Part shown: in pieces, positions 1-12,900 of the stretch
How positions within the stretch are numbered: position 1 is the first letter of the stretch
How the letters are laid out: every line of letters starts with the position of its first letter
Assembly (NCBI GenBank): GCA_011033025.1
Contig: WFMF01000093.1
Coordinates: forward strand, 62,001 to 126,000
Origin: Beroe forskalii
Lineage: Eukaryota > Ctenophora > Nuda > Beroida > Beroidae
DNA: 64,000 nucleotides
Direction: 5' to 3'
Notes under the pieces: model-generated
The model's database searches: none
What the model saw: the letters and a program-made list of their open reading frames with translations, nothing else
Told to the model about the DNA's origin: nothing
Translations under genes and position numbers: made by a program

Positions 1-312
1 GATACTGATTTAACAGTGTATTCACCTACGTACATGGTGCCACACAATTGAAAATTTCAAAAGAATCCTCATTTCTCGAGGTGGCGACACCTGCCTAATT
101 AAGAACTGATGTCTACAGATGAAGTGGATGTTGACCCCTGCTGGGTCCTGTTCATGTGACCTATAGTCTTTGCATGCATAGAGCAAACCATACACCCAAT
201 CAGCCCTACCACACAGTCTCAATCTTTCCATCCTTGCATGCTAGACATCTGTAGACGTCATTTTCTTGATACTGCTGTCTGCTATTCATTCCGTTCTTTG
301 CTCTGACTCTCT

Positions 313-433
313 TTGCCTTGACTGTGGTTGCCTTGACTGTGGTTGCCTTGATTTTGGTTGTCTTAACTCTGGTTGCCTTGACTCTGGTTGCTTTGACTCT
401 GATCGCCTTGACTCTGGTTGCCTTGATCCTGGA
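313..433. repeat. 15-bp minisatellite (GTTGCCTTGACTCTG)
   Basis: About eight imperfect copies of GTTGCCTTGACTCTG. Because 15 is divisible by 3, frames stay open on both strands and give spurious repetitive peptides. No gene is inferred in 1-854 otherwise; it holds only this repeat and AT-rich DNA. Confidence 0.8.
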
Positions 434-854
434 AGATTGGGGTTTGACTATGGTTGCTAATTGACTCTTGATGTTGTAAAGTACCTTTCTTCCAGTACCT
501 TTCCCCAGCATTTAACAACCTTAGACATAATGAAATCAAGTCCTTATTGTGGAATGTCTCCTCTAAAATCACTCCAAATCATACTGTTACAGACATGAGT
601 ACAAAAATAATAATAATAAAGCACACATTTTTAACCCGCTTAACCATAATTAAGAAACTTAATTCTCTCGGCATCTAAGCGGTAACTGTTAAGTGACATT
701 TTGCATCCTTTTGGATCCTTTTCAATGTATATTGTTAATTGATTGTAGATCTAACTCTTGTAGATTGTAAAATGGGATACAAATTTGATTAACTTGTTTC
801 ATTGATTTACTTGTTTCATTTAAATTATTTATCGAACTTACTAAGTATTATCAG

Positions 855-927
855 GCATGGCATGGACATAGATAGTACCAATGCTTATATTGAAGATCCT
901 GAAGAAACATATGATACTCCTATTCAG
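855..927 (+). CDS. First recognised coding exon of the adaptor-like gene
   Basis: A TTATCAG acceptor ends at 854 and a GTAATA donor begins at 928. The likely start ATG is at 862; an earlier ATG at 857 runs quickly into a stop. The 22 codons from 862 are acidic and contain two tyrosine motifs (AYIEDP and TYDTP). The exon ends in phase 0 and joins the next exon at 1338 without a break. Whether another coding exon lies upstream of this window is unknown. Confidence 0.6.
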
Positions 928-3900
928 GTAATAAAGTAAGATTATTAAAGTATGTTCTCTTCAAGTCATACAGTGATCATTTGAAGTACTGTAAAATATT
1001 TTATGATGATAATTGAAGGTGAATAAAATGATTAAGTTAAAGAATTTGACTCAGTATAATGATAGAAATTTCATCAAAATGACAATTAAATTATAAAGAA
1101 ACATTTCAATATAGTGTGTTCTAAAAATGAAATGAAACCCTCACACTATACACCACTATTAAACTTACAGTTTTGAGAAAAAATATCACTTCTTCAGGAG
1201 CTCTACACAAAGTGTGACACAACATTTTCAAATTCTATTATATTATTATATTTATGAAATGAACTGTGAATTCAATCTGTGCTTTTCTCTCGTATTAAGT
1301 GGTGTTTACCACTAAGAATGTTAAATTTTTCTTTCAGATAAAGGGGCTAGCTGGTCCATCTGTTCAACACCAGAGCGCTCCTGCTCTTCAGTCCTTGCCT
1401 GTCCAATGTGACCAGAATATCCACAGCAGTGCCCCTAATCTCGAAAATGATGCTATTCATTGTGATGTTCTCTTTAAGAATGACAATGATACTCCAGCCA
1501 ATATTTGGCATGAAAAACAAAATTTCGAAGATGGGTTTTACATGAATACTTCATTGCATGCTGAGAGCAGAGTAATGTCAAGAAACAACTCTCTTGCAGA
1601 GATGGATTATTCATCAAGGAGTATTGTAAGCCAATCAACTTCTCAGGCTGAAAATGTGAACCTTCCAAATGAAGCTGTAACTTTTCATACAGAAAGACAT
1701 TATATGGCACCCCCTTCAGTAAGTAATGATGACCAGAACCTAGTGAGAGATGAGGGCAATGAAACCCCTCACATGGATGATGATGGTGCTTTTTATGATG
1801 AAATTCCTGTTGATAATAATCGACCTAGTGAAGATGATGAAGGAATATTATATGATGAGATCCCTACCATGGATGGAAATTCTGAACATGATCTGTTAGT
1901 TCAGCCACCTACACCAAATAATGTCATTGAAAGAGTTGTTGCTGCCAGAGAACAAGCTAATGCCTTTTATGATGAACCATCAAAATCAGAGAGTTACCAG
2001 GGAAATCTTCCACTCTTACACCCATCTAAGATAAGGCATGTCACACCAACAGGATTTTCTATTAATGCTCAAGCAAATTCTAATGCAAATGATAATCCAG
2101 CTTTTTACGATGAACCTTCAAAAGTAGATGACAACCATGGAAGTTTGCCTCCATTACCTGTTGATAATGATAACCATAACATTAATGCTGATGCTATAGA
2201 GGAATCATTTTATGAAGGTATTAATGACAATGAAATTGGTGACCTATATGAAGGTCTTGGTGATGACAACTTTTATGAAGGGTTGGAAAATTCCACTACT
2301 CGGAATGAAGATGGTGAAATGAATGACTTTTATGAGGGAATTGGAGAAGTCAGTGAAGAAAATGAAAGAAAATTCAGTTTAAGTACACAAGAAGATGCAT
2401 CTTTGAAATGCTTAATTGATTCTCTTGGAAAAGCTGATACACCTTATGTACCTCCAAAACCACCCCCTGTGCCTTTAAGAAATCCGTCCAAAGCATTCAA
2501 ACCTCTGCCAGACATACCACAATACCAACCATTTGATCCTGTCATAAAATACACCAAAATGTCGCCTACAGCTGAGGACGCACCCTGTTTATCCCCTGTC
2601 ATCAATGAAGTTATTCAGTCTAAAATCGCATCTGATGGGCAAGCTAAGATGTTGTCTCCAAGTCCCCCAGAGGCCTCTGATGGAAGCTCTGTCAGCAGTG
2701 AAGGGTTTTATGATGGAATTGATATGGCATCAGATGAGGATGAGGAGGATGATCAGATGGATGAGAAAAATGGGTTGACAAGATCTTATTCAGTTACACT
2801 GCTAAAGGTTAGGTCCACTTCCTAGGTTTTAATAAGTATCCAATAGGGACTCAGTACTAGTAAAGTAATAGGCATTTTTCGAATGTGAGTTATAAATAAT
2901 CATCTTTATAGAACTTTTGAAGTATTGCAGTGAATTTTAAAATCATGATTATAAATTCATAGCATTCAATCTAACATCTTTGTCTTACAGAAGTCAGTCA
3001 AAAACACTCGTCACAAGACTGCTCAACACATTGAACACTGGAAAGATGCAATATCTCATTCGTTAAGTGCAAAGAGATCCAAGTGGAAGGACAGCAAGAC
3101 AAGGAGTGAGATCAAGACCGTTTTCAAGGAGACAAAGTAAGTCGCTATTTTGTACTTGAATCTCTGGAGAAATTTCTTGGTCTTTTGATAGTGATTCTTT
3201 GAAGTAACACTAACCCTAACTAACAAAAAATGTTATATCTGACCATTAAGCTTCTTGTAACTTCTCTGCAGGTGTATTGAATTGGTAACCTGATTTTGGA
3301 GGTTTTATCATAATACAAATTTGCACAAGCTATGCAATATGCATCTATCAACATTTTGCTTGTACTGTAATCGGTACATGTGCATTGTGCCTATCATATA
3401 CGCCCAGTGGTAAAGTTGCTTGGATGGTTGCCAATCCTGGTTTTGGGCAAAACAACTTGGTTGCATGGCTGTGATGGGCGAATGAACCTTATTATATGAC
3501 TTTTAATGCTAATACAGCACAACATATTATGGGCTATGGCCTATGACGCTTCAGTGTGTGGACTTGTGGATGGCAATTAAATTTTGTGTGGTTCTTACTT
3601 TTTGCCAACTAATCATTTAAAAAATAATCACGGGCAGGGCCGTAATTCTCAATTTTGAGTTGGGGGGGCTGGGCGAGCGAAGCGAGCCCAGGGAATTGGG
3701 TCCAGGGGCGGAGCCCCTGGCGGCAGGGGTCTGGGGGCGCAGCCCCCAGCGGGGTCCAGGGGCAGAGCCCCTGGCCGGGGGGTTAGGGGGGCGGAGCCCC
3801 CGGAAAATTTTTGGGTTTTTCAATGTATGAGAATGAATTTTGGGCTACAGAAATGGGTAAGAATCGTGAAAATTATGAGTCGTATAAAATGGTACTTTAA

Positions 3901-6900
3901 CAAGTCTTGAGCAATTTTTCATGTTAAAAACCGTGTGCAGACATATTGTGCCTCATAATCCTCCTTACCCAACTGATGACCCATTGTTAGCCCAGAGCAC
4001 TTGCTTGTTTTATTAAGGCGTTAGATTAATATGAACATCATTGAATCTTTTTGACTTCCCCAAGATATCCCTGAGGCTGAAGGAGTCCTTGATTATTGAG
4101 AGCGAGCTCCAGATGGTGGACAGAGTGTCTCCTAACCATTGGGCGAAACGGTCTGCCCAAAGTACACAAGCAAGGCACCCCACTCCGCCCCATCATTAGC
4201 ATGACCGGTGCATTCAGCCACCGTTTCGCCCAATGAGCCAATGGTTAGAAGACACTCTATCCTCCATCCGGAGCTCGCCCTCAATCATTAAATCTTTTTT
4301 ATTCATTCGAGTTTGTCACTTGCATAAATCTATGAGCATGTTATGAGCATGATATGAGCACGATATTTAGTTATTCCTTTCCTTGTTATTATTATTTTTG
4401 CCTACTTACTATGGAGACATGGATTTATTACAGCACTTCTGTACTGTGGTTTGTAGATAAACAAGAATTGCGCCTGCCGGAGCATTTCTTGTGCGTTGTT
4501 GATTGTTCCCGTATGCAGGCGCTTAATTTCCTGTTCCCTGGGGCTGGTATTACTATTAGAACACGCTGTCATTTGACCATTGTCCGTCTTATTTACTGAC
4601 ATAGTGAGTTGACGATAAAGCATAAAAGTGACCTCACAAATCAAGACCTCACAAATCGCGGGCGTACACCTACGGGAAGTGTGACACCTACGGGAAGTGT
4701 GACATCGCAATACTAACATCATTGAATCAATTTTATAAATATTCCTCGTTATGCGGGCGCTATATACATTTCTATCGCCTACAAGTTTGATATAGCGCGC
4801 GGATCCAAATATCACGTGGGCGATTTCGTTTCACGTGTCAAATGTTCTTGCAGCGCGTTCCCGCCATTTCATAGAACTCTTTGAAGATTCGTTGCGCGCC
4901 GTTCAGAGTTTCATAACTATGATCACCATTTTGGTTACGCGTTAAATTTTCTTTTGTGTTGCGTTGCAGATATCGAACCATTGCAATGTTCGCTTATATT
5001 GTACCCTTAGTCTTAGTCTTAGTAAAATGGCCAAGGTCGGTTTAATCAACCAGGCCGGTGGCAGCCATGCAGAGCAAGGAGACTTCCCTATACACTAGGC
5101 CAAGGGTGTGAACTCCTGGGTGGTTTTTAGGCCACCCGACTGCCGGGTTATATCCTGGGCTGAGAGCAGAACCCCATCCTGGACCACACAGGTCTGAGAT
5201 TCCACCAACGCCCCTGGCTTCAAACGGACTGCAAAGCAAGTCGGGGCTTGCCTGCAGATTAGGTCAGCTATCAGCCGAAGGTGGCTATGTACCACCTCCC
5301 TTCGTCTAGTGGATCACAGGGTGGCCTGACCCAACCAGACTGTGTAAATCATATTCCCATCGATTGGGATTTAACTGGGCTCAATGGGCAAAGCCCAGTT
5401 CCAGGATACTGCCTGGAACAGAAGGAAAGTACTGTTGATATTGATTTAAATGTTGTTGTTGTCGTTATATTTGCTGTTGTTGCTGTTTTGTTGATGTTGT
5501 TTTGGGCAGAGCATGGGTTCTTTGACTATAATTTGACGTTTCCTTGATCGGCTCAGGTAAGCCAAACATATATAAAATGGTTAAATTATATTCTTGTGTT
5601 TGAGAAAAGAGAATTTGAAAACACATTATCAAGCTGACAGTGAGGCGAAAATATCGAAAAAAATATGAACATGTAGCGTTTTAAGCCTTTTTATAACTGT
5701 AAAAGCAAAGTGTAAATTGGAAGCAGCCTACTAGTTGTGTGTTTAGTGGGACCAGAGCTACATTACAAGTTACACGCATGAAAATACTCGCAGCATTATA
5801 TCATGAATTATAAAACCGTTATCAGTGAAATACCTTTATAAAAGGCTGAGTTTGATACACAAATTACACGCAGGTGATTCAGAATTAAAATAGACACATA
5901 AAATCTTTTAGGAATAAGATAAGCCGTATAAAAACTTGTAATATACGTTAGTGTATAGATCCATGATGATCAACAGCTTCAGGGAAATATCTTCTCAAAG
6001 ACATTACATTCAAGTTCAGTTAATACTCTGCTTTTGGTATGAGATTTAGGTAGGTTGAAGTTATATATTTTATTCTCTAAACGTCTTTCAGGAGAGTGCT
6101 AGCCAGTCTTCGATACTATGTGTATTGCTGTTTCATTTGAACAGAATACAGGGTCTAGTCTAGCATTTTGGACATTAGAAATTTTCCTGTTAGGGAAGAT
6201 CCATGAAGGTTGTTCATTAATCATGATAACATTGCTAAATCAGGTTTATTGGGGAGTTATCCTTTCCATATGGCAGCAGTATATCATATTTGATTAAATA
6301 GTCTATAATATGTGTAAGCATTTGTTGCTTGACGGATTTTGTGAGGTAATGAGACTTAGCTGGTTTGAAGTACAGAGTACCCAGCAGGTGAGGGTGATGA
6401 AAGTGGGGGAAAAGAGAAGAGTTTACTTACTGGTTCTTGCAGAAAGTTGGACAGTTAAAGGGGGTGAATAATGCAACCAGGGGTCCCCAATGTAACTGCT
6501 GCTTCCAGAAGGAAACAAAATAAATCTTGCTGCAAAGGTACTGAGGGACTTTGGGAGGGATTTGGATCCCTCTACTACTTAGCTGTATGAGGTGGGAATC
6601 TCATCAGGGGTTTTTGAGAAGCCTTTGAAAGTTGGGGGGAGGAAGTCATATTGGATGTTGTGTTGTACAAGTCGAGTACTGGTCTGTCCATGTTGCTACA
6701 GTATATAGTATGTATGGGTTGATAATCTCTTTGAGGATAGACTTGGTTAGTGTACCTGTATTATAATGGATTAAGTAAAAATATCAAAGCAAGATATGTA
6801 GAAAGATTGGGCAAGGGTGGTTATAAAGTAAAATTAAATACTTACGAGGGATTTGGTAGTGAGGTTTAAATGATACTTAGCTGGTGAGTGGTACAAGAGA

Positions 6901-9900
6901 GTACCCAGCAGGTGGAAGGTGTGGATGATACCAACTGCATGGGGAAGTGCAGTTGGCACACTCGGGAGGGGGAGGTGCGTGAGGCCCCAACTGGAACAAT
7001 CCAGGTCCCTGCCCCTATCATGATACAATCGCGCTTCTTCTATCAATTAGTGTCACATCGCAATATTAACATCATTGAATCAATTTTATAAATCTTTGTT
7101 CTTATGCGGGCGCTATATATTTCCCTCTCCTAAAAGTTTGAACTGACGCGCGCAGATAAAAATATCACGTGGGCGATTTCGTTTCACGTGCCAAAGGTTC
7201 GCGCGCGCGAACCTTTGGCACGTACCCCGCCTTGATATTTTCAAAATTGAGATACACAATATAGGTATTAATTACTGACCAAGATTAAAGATTCAGATAT
7301 ATTATCATTGTTATCAATCATGAAACTGAGACAAACTCTCATGTTTTACTTTCCTCTAGTCAATTCTTTATATCATTCATAACTGATGGCACTAATACTG
7401 CCCATTGTAAATTGGCCGAATTGCCGCTTACTTAAAAAAAGTCCAAATGGCTGTGTGATTGAAATCCCAATCTGACTGATTACGTGAAAGTGATTAAGTT
7501 TTGATTTTATGATTGAAGAATTGTTAAATTTTGATAAAGAACATCAGCATGAACAGAGCATTGAACTCAAATACCTACGCGTAGCCCAGTTAGCTAGCTG
7601 CAGCCCATAATGCGAAGGATGCCACTACGCAAGCTACTCTGAGTGATATTATAAAAGGCAGTTGATCGAAAAAGTGACATGCATACATACACATTACATA
7701 CCAAATTTCGTCGCACCACCTATTTCAGATTTAACAGTACGTAAAAAGGTAGTATACACACAACCCCCACAAAAACGATCTCTGCTAACCTATTCTCAAT
7801 GCCTTTTGTAAAACAAAAAACTTGCCAGGTGGGAACAGGAAAAAATACTATGATGAACCTACAAACTAACGCCCATGAAGAGTTGATATGATGTTGAAAC
7901 CTTCACAATTGCGAATGATGCATCAATATCATTCCCCATTCAATGGGCAAACTGTAAAGATCAGTAAATTTGGAAATTTTAATAGGGAGTTAGACTTTTT
8001 TTTTGAGTCAGTTCAAAAATCTTGGGGGGGCTTCAGCCCCCCTAGCCCCCCCGGGAATTACGGCCCTGATCACGGGACACTGGTCAGTGGCTAAATATTA
8101 TCACGTCATGATTAAAAGTTTACGTCTGCCTGCCTCTATGTTTTGTAAATGCTTTACATCCAGTAATCCGCACATTAATTCGATTTTCATAGTCCCTCTC
8201 TCCTCCCTTTGAAACACGAATCATGCCGGTAATGCGTGATCTAGCTTTCATTTTCTTTGATGTTGTACGAGGTGGTTGCCAATAACTTAATTTACTTCTC
8301 AGGACAGCTATCCTGCTCAAGGATACCTATCCTGAGTGGAAGTAGGAGGTTGTGCAACCTAACGTTAAAGTAACAAATAAATTCCATGCAACGTGAAGTG
8401 GGACTGTAGTGGCAAGGAAGTTGATTGAGTCACGAATATTGAGTATGCTGTACCAGTAAAGGCAATGATACGGATGATAAATAATTATGAAGGATATTAT
8501 GTGATTTTACTTTTATATAAGGGGTGAGAGGAAGGCTACTGGAGAGAGCCACTGCTCCCAGCTCCAGTACTCAAATGTCAAGTGATGTGCTATGAATGAA
8601 TATAATACAGAGCAGATTAGCTAGATAAATCATAGATAATTAGGAATTTTTGATGGAGATTTTTTTTTGAATTTGTTGCATTGTTGACCAAGAGTTGTTG
8701 CCCAACTAGGATACCAGGATAGGCTACTTTTTACCACCGGGCTTTTACGGATCAATGTCATCAATTCATTCGTTCATTACTTCATGCTCCATTGCTCCTT
8801 GATAACTTGGCATGAATGGCCTACTTAGAATCAAACATGATATGCATATTTTGATAAATCATAGACACCTTGGTTCCGTTTCTATGAAAATTTTAATGAG
8901 GAGTGAGGAGTCTTTTCTTTTTAATAATTCTTTGCAAAATTATAGGCATGAGTCAACGTTGAATGATATTCCATGTTTTCAGAACGAAGGCAACTGAACT
9001 GAAAGCCAACACAGAAACTATGTACAACGTTTTCCAGAGGAGGGCCAGCAAGTCCTGGAAGAAATCATCGAAACGGAAATCACTCAAATCCACCTCAGGA
9101 GATGTGAGTTATCTTTTACTTTATTTTGAAGGTTTTACTTCTATTCCAACAGAAGCACGGCCAATGACAGGAATCGAAGGATTCAAGTGAATCAAGCCCA
9201 TGGCGGTTAAGGAAGTGTAATCCATACTTTTTCCGCCCGAGACTTCGCTGCAATGGGCACAAAATAAATATAAGAAAATAATGATTTTTTCGTGACATCA
9301 ATCTGCAAGAATTTTCTCCAACTCTGCACTTGAACTCAACATGGTCGCTTAAGTAACACTATGTGTTGAGCAGCCAAAGAATGGTGTGCTGTCAAATTGA
9401 GATTTTTAGATAGTTCTCATGAGAGTTAACGACCTTGAAAGTACCGTCCTGCACCGTAATATGACCATTTTTTCATTACTGAACTGTGTAGAGTACTGTT
9501 AAAACATCTCATGTCCATCAGTTACAAGGGACCTGCACTGTACAGTGCTGTACTCTCTGATGTAGAATGTATGACGCATTCTTACACGAATTCCATTATA
9601 CCATACTCGTAACATAAAATAATTTTATCCGAGCTTATCAGCATACTTTACATCCCAATTCAGTTCATGACGTTTTACAACCTTTTGAAATAATGACGTC
9701 ACCAATTCGTCCAGGTGTCCTATCTTGCTATGCAGGTTACAGGTATATTGCATCTTCAAATGTACTTGCCTTTCATATCGGATGATTTTATCTGTCTCGG
9801 GTTTCTCATGCAAATGTCTAGAACACTGCTGCTCGTAATGTTTGAGGTTTTCACGTTTTATTTTAGTAACAAGCTGAGTCGACGTATTATACGACCTTCT

Positions 9901-12900
9901 TACATTTCACAGTTTGTGTAACATATTATATTATCTACATTTTATTGGAATTTTCTCCCGATTGTTCTTTGTACAAATCACGTCAAAATGTAATTAATCC
10001 ATTTTAGAAATACCTCTTCCTTATTATTTTATTATTCATTTATTTATAACAGTTCGATTGGTAGTTAAGATGTTTCGTGTTTCATAAGTCCAGAACAGGC
10101 GTGTTTTGTATCTAAGTGAGCCTTTGCTTGTTGCTTGTTGTGAGCCTTTTGTCACTGTAGGATGGAGTTCCTCAGCAGTTTGCCTGTGGTCCGGTACATC
10201 AGGAGTTTTTCTTCCCTGGGGGACCACGAGCCTCTTGTGCCCCGAGATGAGCTGACCGAGGATTACCACACTTTCCGTTCTCTCAACTTGAAGGTTTAAA
10301 GGTGTTCTATGTACTAGATCATAATTAAGGAAAGTGAATTATTCATGACCAAACACCTTTAATCCCTCTCACTTTGAGAAGTGTGCAAATACCGCCGAGA
10401 CCGAGTTGAGGTGGTTGCACAGTTCTTCTTATGATTAGTCAGCGCAGGTACGAGGTGTCGAGGTACTACTGTAATAGGCGGTAATAGGTGCTAAAGGAAA
10501 CTGAAATTCAGGTGATCCAACCGGATTTTGAGGCGAGCACAATCTCTGATTTGTAGTCATTAAGACTTAAAGATTATAAAGAAGTTAAGAGTAAATTGAG
10601 AGGGTAAATACTGTAGTTCTAAAATTCAAAACCATTAAATTAAGAGTAAATTGGGCAGATAAGTACTGTAGAGTGTAGTCCTGATTAATTTACTAGTTGT
10701 GGAGTAAGTTAATCCGGGGGGGGGTAAGGCAAACTTTGGCAAACTTTGGCAAACGCTTCCACTTTTTTTGGAGTTTGCCAAAAAAAGTGTTTGCCAAAGT
10801 TTGCCAAAGTTTGCCAAAGTTTGCCAAAATTTGCCAAAATTTGCCAAAAATACCCAAAAATTTTTGCAATTTCTGATTTCTTGTCCACAGTTCATAAAGG
10901 ACGTGTGCATAATGGTTTTCAAAGGAGCTGAATCGATATCCAATGCTTAATTTTCATTCAGACCTTCCCCTTCGAGGCTTTACGCCTGGACCTTCCCTCT
11001 CCAAGCACCATACTGTTTACAAAAAGGCATCCTAAGGCTGAAGGACCAGGGTTAGAAATTTCGAGAACATTTTGGTTCGAGAAAAGAGATGTTTATAATT
11101 CCCAGGCATGGATTCATGTATCTACTATCTACTTATCTTTAACCAGTTCATCAGTTAACGTATCTTCGGCAAAATGGTACCACAGGAACATGACCAAAAT
11201 TAGCCTGCATTAGTATCCATGGGGCCATAGGCTGAGTGTAGGATAATTTCAAAAATTTGCCTCCATTGAGGCTAATGGTTGCAATAGTCTAATTTTCGAA
11301 AAAAGCCTCCACTCAACCTCTATGGAGGCTAAAATTTTGATTAAGCCTCCACTGAAGAATAAGCCTCCAATAGCCTCCACGGAAACTGAAATATAACATT
11401 TTCGTGGAGGCCTAATGGAGGCTAGTGGAGGCTATTTGGAGGCTCACTGGAGCCTTAATCAATTAGCTAAAACTGGTAAAATGTGCACTAATTTAGTAAT
11501 TTGAAAAACAATTTATAGATACATAGATTTAAACTTTCAGATAGCTCCAAATATCCTCCACTGTGCTCCACACAGCGTCAACTAGGAACCAATCAGCCTC
11601 CACTAGGCTCCACCCAGCCTCCACCAGGCTCCAACCAGCCTCCACTAGGCTCCACTTAGCCTCCACTGGGCTCCACACAGCCACCACTAGGCTCCACCCA
11701 GCCTCCATCAGGCTCCAACCTGCTTCCACTAGGCTCCACTCAGCCTCCACTAGGCTCCACACAGCCTCCACAAGGCACCACTCAGCCTCCACTAGGCTCC
11801 ACAGAGCCACCACTAGGCTCCAACCAGGCTCCACCAGGCTCCAACCAGCCTCCACTAGGCTCCACACAGCCTCCACTAGGCTCCACTCAGCCTCCACTAG
11901 GCTCCACTCAGCCTCCACACAATCTCCACTAGGCTCCACTCAGCCTCCACTCAGCCTCCAAGAGGCTCCATCCAGCCTCCACTAGGCTCCACTCAGACTC
12001 CACCAGTCTCCAGCCAGCCTCCACTATGCTCCACTCAGACTGGCTCCACTAGGCTCCACTCAGCTTTCACTAGGTTCCACACAGCCTCCTCTAGGCTCCA
12101 CTCAGTCTCCACTAGGCTCCATTCAGCCTCAACTAGGCTCCACTCAGCCTCCACTAGGCTTCACACAGCCTCCATTAGGCTCTACACAACCTCCACTAGG
12201 CTCCAGTCAGCCTCCACTAGGCTCCACTCAGCCTCCACTAGGCTCCACACAGCCTCCACTAGGCACCACTCAGCCTCCACTTGGCTCCACAGAGCCACCA
12301 CTAGGCTCCACCCAGCCTCCACCAGGCTCCACTCAGCCTCCACTAGGCTCCACACAGCCTCCACTAGGCTCCACTCAGCCTCCACTAGGCTCCACTCAGC
12401 CTCCACACAATCTCCACTAGGCTCCACTCAGCCTCCACTCAGCCTCCAAGAGGCTCCATCCAGCCTCCACTAGGCTCCACTCAGACTCCACCAGTCTCCA
12501 GCCAGCCTCCACTATGCTCCACTCAGACTGGCTCCACTAGGCTCCACTCAGCTTTCACTAGGTTCCACACAGCCTCCTCTAGGCTCCACTCAGTCTCCAC
12601 TAGGCTCCATTCAGCCTCAACTAGGCTCCACTCAGCCTCCACTAGGCTTCACACAGCCTCCATTAGGCTCTACACAACCTCCACTAGGCTCCAGTCTCCC
12701 ACTAGGCTCACTCAGCCTCCACTAGGCTCCACACAGCCTCCACTAGGCACCACTCAGCCTCCACTTGGCTCCACAGAGCCACCACTAGGCTCCACCCAGC
12801 CTCCACCAGGCTCCAACCAGCCTCCACTAGGCTCCACTCAGCCTCCGCTAGGCTCCACACAGCCACCACTAGGCTCCACACAGCCTCCACCAGGCTCCAA

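Noticed and set aside
206-572. Open frames with KATRVK or SQGNQ repeats
   Set aside because: Products of the 15-bp minisatellite; frames open on both strands.
5041-5440. Moderately GC-rich island with short open frames
   Set aside because: Frames are open on both strands but short and without a recognisable motif; probably an unclassified repeat.
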